Origin: Bacteroidia bacterium
GTDB lineage: Bacteria > Bacteroidota > Bacteroidia > Flavobacteriales_D > Crocinitomicaceae
Assembly (NCBI GenBank): GCA_030427935.1
Contig: JAUICI010000002.1
Location: 1 to 60,719 of the forward strand
Reading direction: 5' to 3'
DNA: 60,719 bases
Shown here: piece by piece, positions 9,204-17,983 of the stretch
How positions within the stretch are numbered: position 1 is the first letter of the stretch
Layout: the number at the start of each line of letters is the position of its first letter
Notes under the pieces: model-generated
What the model saw: the letters and a program-made list of their open reading frames with translations, nothing else
Database searches by the model: none
Told to the model about the DNA's origin: nothing
Translations under genes and position numbers: made by a program

Positions 9204-10198
9204 GATTTTTACTTTACATATCCGTATTTTTCTTAGGCTTAAATTCCATAGCTCAAGGTGATCCAACGATTTATAAAAAAGAAAACTTGCATGGTTTTGA
9301 GTTTGAACCTTTTGAAAGAAGTTTCATGGGTGTGGATGAATCGATGGATACTCTGGTTGCCAAAAAAGGCGCAGATTGGAAGTACGAGGATTCACTTCAA
9401 TTCGCCATTAATATTGCCAAACTGGGTAATTATTCACAGGCCTATAATTTCCTTAAGAAGATTCCATTGAGATACATCGACAATAATTCAGCGGCTCATC
9501 TCGCCATGATTTATCAATTGAACCAACGTTATGATATTGCTGAAAAATGGTTGAACCGATTTGTAACAAATACACCTGAATTGATGAATGCCAAAAAGAT
9601 TTGGTTACACATGATTCAATTGAGAAAGGATATTCGTGACATGAAGGTGAATCTGAAGTATGAAACCGTTTTCAAGATTAATGATGCCGTAAATTATTCA
9701 GAAGAAGAGAAAAAGTCGGAAAAGTTCAAGAGAGAGGTTTTATACCCATTGGAAGGAGGAGAACTCGTGATGCGTTTTCATATTATGTATGTGGATAAAA
9801 GAGATCCGGTTCTTTCAAAGTTATCTTGGGAGATGGGGGATGTGATCAAACAACATTTGTCCTTGACTATGGCTTATGTAGCATATTCTCTAGCTAAACA
9901 TTATGATGGAACAGCTAATAATGCCAAGCGTGTAAAGCATATAAAAATGGAAATTCATGATGCCAAATATGAAGTTCTTCCTTTGAAAAACTTTTTCCCA
10001 AGAAAGAAAAAGAATCGATTCAATCTGGAAAACATAAAAGAATTACACAAAGAAGAAAAAGTACAAAAACACAAATTACCTCCTTTCGAAAAGAAAAAAG
10101 AAGAGCCACTCTGGTTGTCAAAAGGATTTATCATGTCTGCCGGTCTTGTACTTATTTTACTGTTTGTCATCTTATTTGTCAAAACAAGGAAAAAATAG
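9200..10198 (+). CDS. secreted/membrane TPR-like protein of unknown function
   Basis: A 332-residue protein starting at GTG, overlapping the upstream TGA by four bases. A signal peptide (MRFLLYISVFFLGLNSIAQ) precedes helical, TPR-like segments (about 70-150, with FAINIAKLGNYSQAYNFLKK). A lysine-rich linker (about 265-300) leads to one C-terminal membrane helix (about 305-328) and a KTRKK tail. The predicted topology is N-terminal domain outside the cytoplasm, basic tail inside. No enzyme motif is seen. It is coupled to the DUF4159 gene and may act with it. Confidence 0.7.
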   Translation: MRFLLYISVFFLGLNSIAQGDPTIYKKENLHGFEFEPFERSFMGVDESMDTLVAKKGADWKYEDSLQFAINIAKLGNYSQAYNFLKKIPLRYIDNNSAAHLAMIYQLNQRYDIAEKWLNRFVTNTPELMNAKKIWLHMIQLRKDIRDMKVNLKYETVFKINDAVNYSEEEKKSEKFKREVLYPLEGGELVMRFHIMYVDKRDPVLSKLSWEMGDVIKQHLSLTMAYVAYSLAKHYDGTANNAKRVKHIKMEIHDAKYEVLPLKNFFPRKKKNRFNLENIKELHKEEKVQKHKLPPFEKKKEEPLWLSKGFIMSAGLVLILLFVILFVKTRKK

Positions 10199-10264
10199 CC
10201 TTTCCATCATTTCTTCAACTATCTTCGTATTTCAGTTAAGTTTAATCTAAAGAACTGAATTACA

Positions 10265-11035
10265 ATGATCGAAGTAAAAAATGTTTCAAAAACTTTCAAG
10301 CTCAACAAGAAACAAAAGAAAGAGTTAGATACGACTGAGGATTTTTCTCATGCCGTTAAAGACGTTTCTTTTACTTGTCAGCCAGGAAGAGTTTTTTCCT
10401 TACTCGGACCAAATGGTGCTGGGAAAACAACGACTTTAAGAATGATTTCAACCATTTTCAAACCGACTCAAGGGAGTATCTCCGTTTGCGGTTTGGATAC
10501 TGTAAAAGAGGAACTTGAGATTCGCAAGAAAATTGGTTTTTTGACGGGTTCTACAGGTTTGTATCAAAGGTTGACAGCCAATGAGATTTTAAATTATTTT
10601 GGTAAACTCTATAAATTATCAGACTCTGAAATAGAATCAAGGAAGAAGGAGTTGTATGCGCTTCTGGACATGGATAGTTTTCAGAATAAAAGGATTGGGA
10701 AATTGTCAACCGGAATGAAACAAAAAGTTTCCATCGCCAGAACCATGATTCACGATCCTGAGGTAGTTATTTTTGATGAACCAACTTCAGGTTTGGATGT
10801 CATTACTTCCGAAAACATCATCAAATTAATCAAATCCTGTAAAGAGCAGGGAAAAACGGTTATTTTCTCATCTCACATCATGTCGGAGGTTGATTTACTT
10901 TGCGATGACATGGCGATTATCGATCAAGGAGAAATCTTGTTTTCAGGTTCCATGGATCAATTTAGAAGTGAAATGAAGGAATCGACGCTTACGGGTGAAT
11001 TCATTCGAATTGTTAACGAAAAACGAGCATCATGA
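10265..11035 (+). CDS. natA: ABC transporter ATP-binding protein, NatA-like
   Basis: A 256-residue ABC ATPase with every motif: Walker A GPNGAGKTT (48-56), signature LSTGMKQK (147-154), Walker B VVIFDEP (167-173), D-loop SGLD and H-loop His204 (SSHIM). The sequence type matches the NatA subunit of sodium or related exporters, a two-gene system in which the partner permease follows. Indeed the stop overlaps the ATG of a NatB-like permease (ATGA). The substrate is assigned by family only; symbols of this class are often over-assigned. Confidence 0.88.
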   Translation: MIEVKNVSKTFKLNKKQKKELDTTEDFSHAVKDVSFTCQPGRVFSLLGPNGAGKTTTLRMISTIFKPTQGSISVCGLDTVKEELEIRKKIGFLTGSTGLYQRLTANEILNYFGKLYKLSDSEIESRKKELYALLDMDSFQNKRIGKLSTGMKQKVSIARTMIHDPEVVIFDEPTSGLDVITSENIIKLIKSCKEQGKTVIFSSHIMSEVDLLCDDMAIIDQGEILFSGSMDQFRSEMKESTLTGEFIRIVNEKRAS

Positions 11036-12222
11036 TATTCAATATATTCAAAAAAGAACTTATAGATACGCTGCGAGACAAGCGAACATTAATGGCCATG
11101 GTGATCATTCCATTATTGGTTTTTCCATTAATCATGACTGTTTTTACCTCTATTTCAAAGTCCTATACAAAGGATTTAGCTGAGAAGACCTTAAAAGTTG
11201 GGGTTATCGAAGGAGTTGAAAATAATGAACTACTGATGTTCATGGATACACTTCAAATGTCCGGAAAGGTAGAGTTGTTCTACTACGCAGACACCAATGA
11301 GTTGAAAACTCAAATTAAAGAAGATAAGCTGCATTTTGGAATGTATTTTCCAGCTGATTTCAATTCGAAATTAAAAGGAAATTCGACTGGAGAAGTCAAG
11401 ATCTTTCACAACTCGACAAAACTAGGTTATAAAGAGCAGTTAAAGCTTATCCTGGAACTCAAGACCAAGTCCATAGAAGAAAATCGATTGGCTGCCCTAA
11501 AGGTGACTCCTGAAAACATTGAGCCAATCAAGTTGGATTTTCAAGATGTGGCTTCAGATAAGGAGAAGATTGGAAAGATTGCGGGAGGAATTTTACCTTA
11601 TTTCTTTATTATCTTTTGTTTTATCGGATGTATGTATCCTTCCATTGATTTGTTTACTGGAGAAAAAGAAAGAGGTACTATTGAAACGATATTAACGGTA
11701 CCGGTAACTCGTGTTCAATTGTTAATCGGAAAAATGGGCGTAGTAGTTTGTTCAGGATTATTGGCAGCTACTTTGTCTTTACTTGGACTATTCATCACAC
11801 TTCAGTTTGGAACTGTGATTGAGGATCCGAAGTTAATGGAAGTCATTACAGGAATATTATCAGCGAAGTTCATCTTGACTTTGTATTTATTATTAATACC
11901 ACTAACGATTTTCTTTGCTGGAATCATGATTCCGATTGCTGTTTATGCCAAATCATTTAAGGAAGCACAAAGTATTATTACACCGCTCAACATGATTGTG
12001 ATTTTACCAGCAATGGTCGGGTTTTTCCCAGGGATTGAATTAAACTTGACAACTTCTTTTATTCCGGTTGTAAATATCGTTTTATCTACTAAGGAAATTA
12101 TTGCAGGAACTACCAATTATGGCTATTTAGGCATTGTATTCATATCTTCTGTTTTACTTGCAGCGATCGCGATTTTCATCTCGCACAAACAGTATTCGAA
12201 AGAGACGAATGTGGTTATTTAA
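11032..12222 (+). CDS. natB: ABC transporter permease, NatB-like
   Basis: A 396-residue ABC-2 type permease: membrane helix at about 20-42, a large extracytoplasmic domain (about 45-175), then five or six membrane helices. The conserved cytosolic segment GEKERGTIETILTVPVTR, typical of NatB/ABC-2 permeases, lies before the second half. It is translationally coupled to the ATPase gene upstream, making a complete two-component exporter. Sodium export is the family precedent; the real substrate is not visible. Confidence 0.87.
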   Translation: MIFNIFKKELIDTLRDKRTLMAMVIIPLLVFPLIMTVFTSISKSYTKDLAEKTLKVGVIEGVENNELLMFMDTLQMSGKVELFYYADTNELKTQIKEDKLHFGMYFPADFNSKLKGNSTGEVKIFHNSTKLGYKEQLKLILELKTKSIEENRLAALKVTPENIEPIKLDFQDVASDKEKIGKIAGGILPYFFIIFCFIGCMYPSIDLFTGEKERGTIETILTVPVTRVQLLIGKMGVVVCSGLLAATLSLLGLFITLQFGTVIEDPKLMEVITGILSAKFILTLYLLLIPLTIFFAGIMIPIAVYAKSFKEAQSIITPLNMIVILPAMVGFFPGIELNLTTSFIPVVNIVLSTKEIIAGTTNYGYLGIVFISSVLLAAIAIFISHKQYSKETNVVI

Positions 12223-12223
12223 T

Positions 12224-12285
12224 TAAAAATTAAAAATGAAGGATGAAGGGTGTTTTAATGGGTGTTTTTCATTCATAATTCATTA
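12224..12285. repeat. low-complexity intergenic tract of the AATTAAAAATTAAAAATGAA type
   Basis: Directly after the natB-like gene the sequence runs through attaaaaattaaaaatgaa and ggatgaaggg to cattcataattcatt. The same kind of tract recurs at 50968-51054, 53218-53275 and (reversed) 53690-53720, always outside clear genes. It blurs the start of the next gene. Confidence 0.6.
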
Positions 12286-12816
12286 TTGAATTTGGGAGAA
12301 ATAACGGACATTTTAGAGCGTGATGGGAATCGGTCAAAGAGGCATTATTTGACCAATTTGGTTCGAACAAAAGAAGATTTGGATGAGTTGTATGCTTTTG
12401 TAAAAGCAAATGACAATGCCAGAGGGAGTTACGCTTCATGGGTGTTTACCAATGTTACCGATCAGAAAAAGGAGCGGATAGTTGATTATCACAATGACTT
12501 GATTGAATGGTTGCCAAATTGCAAAACAAATGGAATTTTAAGGTCCATGATACGGTCTGTTGCCCAATATAAGGCTCCAGAAGAATTGGAAACGGAATGG
12601 ATCGATCTCTGTTTTCAGTATTTGTTGAAGATAGATTACGAGATTGCCGTAAAAGCCCATGCCATGCAAGTGCTTCATTTATATTGCAAGAAGTATCCAG
12701 AGCTTGCTCCAGAATTAAAAATGGTGCTTGAAGAAGGAATGGAATTGTATTCAAGTGGCTTAAAAGCAAGGGGGCGAAATATTTTAAAGTCACTTGAGAA
12801 AATCTCGCAAAATTAG
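12262..12816 (+). CDS. hypothetical helical (HEAT-like) protein
   Basis: A protein of up to 184 residues, all-helical in appearance, with a central stretch (IDLCFQYLLKIDYEIAVKAHAMQVLHLYCKKYPEL) like HEAT/Armadillo-type repeats; no signal peptide, so cytosolic. The start is uncertain: GTG at 12262 lies inside a low-complexity tract shared with intergenic regions, and in-frame TTG codons at 12286 or 12292 are equally possible. No function recognised. Confidence 0.55.
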   Translation: MFFIHNSLLNLGEITDILERDGNRSKRHYLTNLVRTKEDLDELYAFVKANDNARGSYASWVFTNVTDQKKERIVDYHNDLIEWLPNCKTNGILRSMIRSVAQYKAPEELETEWIDLCFQYLLKIDYEIAVKAHAMQVLHLYCKKYPELAPELKMVLEEGMELYSSGLKARGRNILKSLEKISQN

Positions 12817-12864
12817 CTTAAATTCAATCCCACCTATTAATAATAATTTTAAAAAGCTACTCTA

Positions 12865-13308
12865 ATGGCATTATCAGAAAAAACAGATTACGTTGTTTAC
12901 GACAGCGGATTGATGATGAATTCAAAACAACCAATGAAACAAGTGGATGTTTGTTTGGTTTCAACAAAGGATTATGTGTTTTATGTTCCAAAGAAAACAG
13001 TTGGAATGTTCGTTGTACTGAATACCATCAAGACACATAAATTGTTTGAAGGTAAATCGATCGAGCAAGGGGTTCGAGATTTGATCGCTCAGGCTGAAAC
13101 GAAAGAAGATCTAGAGAAGTCCATGATTGCTTTATTGGAAGACGATGAAAAGTATGTGCATAAAATTGCAGATAAGAAATCGTTCAAATTCAAAGGGTTC
13201 CTAGGGAAACACACTGTAAGAATGAGTACAGGTGGTACAAACTGGTCTTCTGTAATGGCCAAAGGAAAAGGAAATTCGAAGGAGTTTAGAACTTTCCACG
13301 GTCAATAA
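12865..13308 (+). CDS. hypothetical protein
   Basis: A 147-residue soluble protein starting at ATG with no membrane segment. Notable features are a hydrophobic VDVCLVSTKDYVFYVPKK strand region and a basic C-terminal half containing FKGFLGKHTVRM and a glycine/serine-rich tail. I do not recognise the family. The next gene begins at the base right after its stop, so the two are probably co-expressed. Confidence 0.65.
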   Translation: MALSEKTDYVVYDSGLMMNSKQPMKQVDVCLVSTKDYVFYVPKKTVGMFVVLNTIKTHKLFEGKSIEQGVRDLIAQAETKEDLEKSMIALLEDDEKYVHKIADKKSFKFKGFLGKHTVRMSTGGTNWSSVMAKGKGNSKEFRTFHGQ

Positions 13309-13656
13309 ATGATCTCTTGGGGAACAAAATATGATCGCATTTCCGAAGTGGAAAGTGCGAGTGAAGCGGAGTGTAAAATCTGTTCAAAGAAAACAAAAGC
13401 GATTTACAGCTTTGACCAAGGTTATTTTCTATTGTACGGATTGCCTTTATTTCCTTCATCAAAAAAATACTACATCACATGTCCAGAGTGTGATGCCCAT
13501 TTGAAGGCAAAGAATTCAGATGCCAATTTTAAAAGAGCCAAGCAACAAATGCAGTCCAAATTCAAATTTAAGTATGTTTGGGGATGGATCATTTTTGCTC
13601 CGATTCTAGTCGGGATAGGCTATTTTTTCTATTGGGTTCAATCAATAAAATCATAA
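13309..13656 (+). CDS. small zinc-ribbon membrane protein
   Basis: A 115-residue protein with two CxxC pairs (CKIC near 22-25, CPEC near 58-61) that form a probable zinc ribbon, followed by one C-terminal membrane helix (about 92-111). It starts immediately after the stop of the 147-residue hypothetical gene. Proteins of this build often tether a zinc ribbon to the cytoplasmic face of the membrane. Function unknown. Confidence 0.68.
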   Translation: MISWGTKYDRISEVESASEAECKICSKKTKAIYSFDQGYFLLYGLPLFPSSKKYYITCPECDAHLKAKNSDANFKRAKQQMQSKFKFKYVWGWIIFAPILVGIGYFFYWVQSIKS

Positions 13657-13676
13657 GAAATAACCTATTGCTGATG

Positions 13677-13700
13677 TAACGATCCAAATAAGGGTCGTTA
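13677..13700 (+). promoter_or_regulatory. stem-loop directly upstream of a start codon
   Basis: TAACGATCC and GGGTCGTTA flank a 6-base loop, giving a 9-bp stem with one G-T pair. It ends 7 bases before the ATG of the next gene and lacks a following T-run, so it could be a weak terminator, an operator, or a structure masking the ribosome-binding site. Role unknown. Confidence 0.45.
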
Positions 13701-13707
13701 TATTAGC

Positions 13708-14088
13708 ATGTATTTTTTATCCCTCATTTTAGTCTTATTTCTTTCCGGAATATCTTTCGGCCAGGAAACGATTGCCATAGATTCATCCAAATATGATGTC
13801 ATCTGCTATCATCCTAAAAAGCAATATCTAGAAGCCTTTGGAAACTTGAAAGGCATAGTTCCGCACGGAGAATGGCTTTTGTTCAATGAGAAGGGGCAAT
13901 TAAAAGCGAATGGAAAATTCAAAAATGGCAAGCGCCATGGAAAATGGAAATATTATGACGAAGAGGGGACGTTAATGGAATCAGGTCGCTACCGAAATGG
14001 TAGAAAGCATGGGTTTTGGCGGGTATATGAGGATATGTATGTCCATTTTGATGATGGATTAGTCGTGGATCAAAACGTATTCAAATGA
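13708..14088 (+). CDS. secreted MORN-repeat (YwqK-like) protein
   Basis: A 126-residue protein with a signal peptide (MYFLSLILVLFLSGISFGQ) and at least two MORN-type repeats: GKFKNGKRHGKWKYYDEEG and SGRYRNGRKHGFWRVYED. Such repeats are annotated as the YwqK antitoxin family in databases, but in Bacteroidota they are mostly secreted repeat proteins without an evident toxin. Its stop overlaps the next ATG by four bases. A much larger MORN protein is encoded at 16374-17927. Confidence 0.78.
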   Translation: MYFLSLILVLFLSGISFGQETIAIDSSKYDVICYHPKKQYLEAFGNLKGIVPHGEWLLFNEKGQLKANGKFKNGKRHGKWKYYDEEGTLMESGRYRNGRKHGFWRVYEDMYVHFDDGLVVDQNVFK

Positions 14089-14591
14089 AACAAATATTGT
14101 TATTCATAGGGATTGTATTTGGTTCGGCAATATTTGCTCAAAAAGAGATTGCGTTCTCGGATCAGAAAAGAAAAGAAATCGACCATGCATCTGGATCGGC
14201 TTTCATGCAGTATTCGAATTTTCAGCCGAGAACATTTGAGGAAGTGTTTATGACTCTTGGTGGAAATAGCAAAATGGATTCAATCTTAAAAGCTGTGGAT
14301 ATTGATACTCTGCATCAAAGTGCAGTGCGTATTTTTAGTATGTACAAACGGAAGCAATTTGGTTTGGAATCAATTCATTCCCCAACGACTTCTCTTTTTT
14401 ATGAATATGGAATGTATGCACCTTCCGTGATCAAATCCTTTATGATTATTGCTTATGCTCGTTATCTGAAGAAGCTTCCAATCCAAATTTCGAAAGTCAG
14501 AAATAAAGCTCTAAAAGGAAAACACAAAGAGAATCACAAAGCAAAATTGCGTCTGAAAAAGGAAATGCGACATTATAGAAAATCCTACTGA
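14085..14591 (+). CDS. hypothetical secreted protein
   Basis: A 168-residue protein beginning with a signal peptide (MKQILLFIGIVFGSAIFAQ). The C-terminal 35 residues are very basic (KGKHKENHKAKLRLKKEMRHYRKS). No domain is recognised. It is coupled to the preceding MORN protein by an ATGA overlap, so the two may work together at the cell surface or in the periplasm. Confidence 0.62.
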   Translation: MKQILLFIGIVFGSAIFAQKEIAFSDQKRKEIDHASGSAFMQYSNFQPRTFEEVFMTLGGNSKMDSILKAVDIDTLHQSAVRIFSMYKRKQFGLESIHSPTTSLFYEYGMYAPSVIKSFMIIAYARYLKKLPIQISKVRNKALKGKHKENHKAKLRLKKEMRHYRKSY

Positions 14592-14599
14592 ATTCGAGA

Positions 14600-15667
14600 T
14601 TATTCTTTCAAGGCTCTCTTATAATAAAAACCTTTTCTTTTTTTGATTTTCTCGAGTAGTCGAGCGGCTTTATCTTTTTCGCCTAAAGCTTTTTTACACA
14701 AATAGAGATACCATTCCGTTTCTTCATCAAAAATGAAATAAGGTGCACTCAAAGCTTTTTCAAAATTCTCCCCAGCATGTTTGTAATCTTTCAAGTTGAA
14801 ATATGCGATTCCTTGATAAAAGCTGGAATTCAGATCATCCGGAAATGTTTGCTGAATCTTCTTCAGCATTTGGATAGCATCGGTGTGATTCTCTTGCTTT
14901 AGTTTAATCAAAGCTTCCTCCAAATAGTCTTCGTATTTGATTAGTTTAGGTTCGTTTTCAATGATTTGTTTTTCTTTTTCAAATCGAGCAGGCAAACCAT
15001 TTAAGTCGCCATCAGGTAAACCAGAATTGGTATAAATGTCGGAATAGTCAACTACTTTGAAATCTGCCAAGTAGAGATATTTAATCTTCTTTTTCTGAAT
15101 ACTTTTCTCCTTATTGTCGATCTCCAGAGTGAGCAAATTCTTCTTTTCTAATTTTTCAACAGGCAATTCCTCTTCATAATTCTTAATCTCTTTTTGCTCT
15201 ACGATAACTTTTTCAGGTGAAATGGGCTTTTCTTTTTCGATGATTCGAGCTTCTTCTGTAATAGGTGCACTAGCCGTATCCAATTCCAAAACAGGTTGTT
15301 CATTAACTTTTGGCTCTTCTTGCTTCTCTTGATTTGGTTCATTCGAAGCTAATGGTGTTTCTTGAGAATTTGAATTCCATTTGATTAGAAAAATAGTAGA
15401 AAGCACCACTAAAATTATTGCGGCTGAACTCAGAACGAGAATAGATTTACCAGACAAGCCTGTAGAAATATTATTTTGCTGATAAAACTTCTCTTTCAGG
15501 TCTCCCAATGCTTCTATTCCTTCAGGATGATCCATGTATCCATCAGTAGCGTCTGCGATAAAGTCATCATCGGTCGCCTTAGCTTCAAAATCATGAGCTT
15601 CCTGATCATTCATTTTACCTGAATAATAGTCTGAAAATTCTTTATCTGAAAGTCCTTTATCTTTCAC
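14600..15667 (-). CDS. anti-sigma-factor-like membrane protein with TPR domain
   Basis: A 355-residue protein placed just downstream of an ECF sigma gene (47 bases apart). The N-terminal cytosolic part (1-72) has the KEFSDYYSGKMNDQEAHDFE and FIADATDGY segments common in Bacteroidota anti-sigma-like proteins. One membrane helix follows (75-96), then an acidic/lysine-rich linker and a C-terminal TPR-like domain (about 255-350). The likely job is to sequester the sigma factor and respond to an envelope signal through the periplasmic TPR part; this is inferred from gene order and topology. Confidence 0.72.
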   Translation of the reverse strand: MKDKGLSDKEFSDYYSGKMNDQEAHDFEAKATDDDFIADATDGYMDHPEGIEALGDLKEKFYQQNNISTGLSGKSILVLSSAAIILVVLSTIFLIKWNSNSQETPLASNEPNQEKQEEPKVNEQPVLELDTASAPITEEARIIEKEKPISPEKVIVEQKEIKNYEEELPVEKLEKKNLLTLEIDNKEKSIQKKKIKYLYLADFKVVDYSDIYTNSGLPDGDLNGLPARFEKEKQIIENEPKLIKYEDYLEEALIKLKQENHTDAIQMLKKIQQTFPDDLNSSFYQGIAYFNLKDYKHAGENFEKALSAPYFIFDEETEWYLYLCKKALGEKDKAARLLEKIKKRKGFYYKRALKE

Positions 15668-15714
15668 TTTTCTATTCGTTAATTCATGATTCTGTGTACC
15701 TTAATCCTCACACA

Positions 15715-16284
15715 TCAACCATTTTCCATCATCATTTTCAAATTCCTTTTTCCATTCTGAATAAAGCTTTTCACTTGTTTCAGATTAAAGTCTGTTTTAT
15801 TTGCAATCTCATTATAAGACAATTCCTCCAGATAAAACATCTTAATGCAAATCTTCTGTTCTTCTTTCAAGGAATCGATTTTTTCTTCGAGATTGGTCAA
15901 TTTGACTTCCTGGGCCATTTTTTCATCTAATTCAGCTGAATTGGATTCCAACCTATACTCTAAAGTTTCGACTTCCGTCGTTTGCACTTTTTTATCCTTT
16001 CTCAACTTCATCAAGCATTCATTACAACTCATCCGATAAAGCCAAGACTTGAAGTTTCGCACTTCATTTTCTAGTAGCTTATCGAACAAGAGTTCAAATA
16101 CTCGCATGGTCATGTCCTCGGCCTCTGCTGTGCTCTTGAGATATTTCAAGCCCACACCAAACACCATGTGATAGTAGCGATTGAATAATTCACCCACGTA
16201 AGCTTTATCTTTCTTTTCTTGATAAAGAAGGATCAATTCTTCGTCGCTTGACTTTTTGAGATTATTTCGGTTGAATAGCTTCAT
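15715..16284 (-). CDS. ECF-family RNA polymerase sigma factor
   Basis: A 189-residue sigma-70 family protein. Region 2 runs from about 15 to 90 (FNRYYHMVFGVGLKYLKSTAEAEDMTMRVFELLF, FKSWLYRMSCNECL) and region 4 from about 125 to 185 (EEKIDSLKEEQKICIKMFYLEELSYNEIANKTDFNLKQVKSFIQNGKRNL), with no region 1 or 3, as in ECF sigmas. It is followed by a probable anti-sigma gene on the same strand. The regulon is unknown; the MORN gene upstream (16374-17927) is a possible neighbour target. Confidence 0.88.
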   Translation of the reverse strand: MKLFNRNNLKKSSDEELILLYQEKKDKAYVGELFNRYYHMVFGVGLKYLKSTAEAEDMTMRVFELLFDKLLENEVRNFKSWLYRMSCNECLMKLRKDKKVQTTEVETLEYRLESNSAELDEKMAQEVKLTNLEEKIDSLKEEQKICIKMFYLEELSYNEIANKTDFNLKQVKSFIQNGKRNLKMMMENG

Positions 16285-16373
16285 TAATACTTTCCTCGAT
16301 TAATCAAAAAGTCACAGTCTGTTCGTTCTTCAATTAGTATGATGCAAATGGAATATGGATTCCATAAAAAGAT

Positions 16374-17927
16374 TTAGTTTTTAACTCCATCTTTGAATTT
16401 CTCCACCTTTTCTTCCTGTCCGTTTTCAAGATAATACTCTTGTTTTCCGTTTCGGAGACCATCTTTAATTTTGAATTTGAATCTTGGGTTTCCATTGGCC
16501 CAATTTACTTCATAGGTTCCTTTCCAAGGTGATTTAATCGCTCGGTCAACAAATCTTTCAGATGCAACTTTGCCTCCTGAATAGTTAACTTCCCAGATTA
16601 CATCAGAATGGTAAAAGTAGTTCCATTTACCCTCTCTAACATCTTTTTCATAGTAACCTTCAAAGACTCTCTCTCCTTTAAGTGTAAGTTCGTAAATTCC
16701 ATTTTTCTTGATCATTTCTTTATTGGAATTATTCTTTTTATACACTTCATATAATTCCTCTGGTTTTTTGATCAGATCTACAGCAATTAGCATGTTCACG
16801 ATTTTGGAAGAATCTGTATAGTTCAAGATAGCTTCAACTTCTTGAAAGGTTCCGGTTACATCTTTTAGATAAAACTCAGCTGCTTCTTTCGTTGTTCCCG
16901 GCATATATTCTACTACTTCTCTAGCGCTTCCAGATTCGTATTTTACGACTCTTAACAGTTTGCCATCTTTGTAGTAATTCCAGTTACCAACAGGTTCGTC
17001 ATTTTTATAACTCTCTTCCTTTAATTTTTTTGAAGCGTTTTCCATGTAGGTCCAAGTAGCACTTTTCTTCCCGTTATCGTAAGAACCTGTGATTTTATCA
17101 ATTCCAGAATTGTCTTTAAAAGAAACCGGACCAGTAAGATTACCTTCAAAATAGTTTCCATAACGCGTAAGATCCAATTCTTTTATAAAAATCTGATGCT
17201 CTCCAGAAAGCTTTCCATCAGCATAGTTTCCTTTCTCAATAGTTTTACCATTCAATTTGATTTCAAAAGGACCATTTTTGATATTGTCTTTGTAGAAGAA
17301 CTCAGATCGTTTATCTACTTTGTTTCCTTGATCATCGTATTCAAAATAGGTAATTTCCTTGCCATCTTTTGCATCTCGTTTGTAGTAGGTTTTTTTCTGT
17401 AAAACAGGAGTGTCTCCACTTAGGTCGTAAAATTTCCAAGATCCGTTTTTCTTGTCTTGGTCAAAACCACCTTCGCTTTCTAAAACACCCTTTTTATATT
17501 CCTTGAAAAAGGAGGACTTCATTCCGTCTTCATAACTTCCTTCTTCTACCAAAAGGTAAGTGGTATCTGTTCCAGTAATCACAACATCTTCGATGACAAT
17601 CATCCCTTGATAATGCCCATTTACATACAATCCTGAAATTCTTCTGTCCCCACTAAATTTCAGAAAAGGCCCATTTAGCGTATCATTTCTGTAAGTGAAA
17701 TATTGGTATTCATTCGCTTCTCCTTTCGGTGCATCGGTATAAAAAGACCAACGTCCTTGTTTCCCCTCATCGGTTTCTTTTCCTTTGGAGTGAATATTAT
17801 CAGAAGCGTAATAATTATAGACTGTGCCACCCTTTTTCTCTGTTCTGCTAATCTGAGCATTTGAAGTAGTAGAAAATAGGAAACAAAAAACTATATTTAG
17901 AATCAGAAGTAATCCTTTAAATTTCAT
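16374..17927 (-). CDS. large secreted MORN-repeat (YwqK-like) protein
   Basis: A 517-residue protein with a signal peptide (about 1-24, ending SNAQ). More than ten MORN-like units of the form G-x-Y-x-x-G-x-x-x-G-x-W run through the sequence, e.g. GSYDNGKKSATWTYMEN, DEPVGNWNYYKDGKL and GYYEKDVREGKWNYFYHSD. These fold as beta-hairpin arrays and presumably bind protein, lipid or cell-wall material outside the cytoplasm. It lies 89 bases upstream of the ECF sigma gene on the same strand, and shares its repeat type with the 126-residue protein at 13708-14088. Confidence 0.8.
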   Translation of the reverse strand: MKFKGLLLILNIVFCFLFSTTSNAQISRTEKKGGTVYNYYASDNIHSKGKETDEGKQGRWSFYTDAPKGEANEYQYFTYRNDTLNGPFLKFSGDRRISGLYVNGHYQGMIVIEDVVITGTDTTYLLVEEGSYEDGMKSSFFKEYKKGVLESEGGFDQDKKNGSWKFYDLSGDTPVLQKKTYYKRDAKDGKEITYFEYDDQGNKVDKRSEFFYKDNIKNGPFEIKLNGKTIEKGNYADGKLSGEHQIFIKELDLTRYGNYFEGNLTGPVSFKDNSGIDKITGSYDNGKKSATWTYMENASKKLKEESYKNDEPVGNWNYYKDGKLLRVVKYESGSAREVVEYMPGTTKEAAEFYLKDVTGTFQEVEAILNYTDSSKIVNMLIAVDLIKKPEELYEVYKKNNSNKEMIKKNGIYELTLKGERVFEGYYEKDVREGKWNYFYHSDVIWEVNYSGGKVASERFVDRAIKSPWKGTYEVNWANGNPRFKFKIKDGLRNGKQEYYLENGQEEKVEKFKDGVKN

Positions 17928-17983
17928 GAGTAAATCTCGTTTTTGGGTTTCGTTTACAATATTATAAAAATTATAAGCAAATA

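Noticed and set aside
13708-14088. Antitoxin assignment for the YwqK-like MORN proteins
   Set aside because: They have signal peptides, and no toxin gene is beside them; the name is a database label only.
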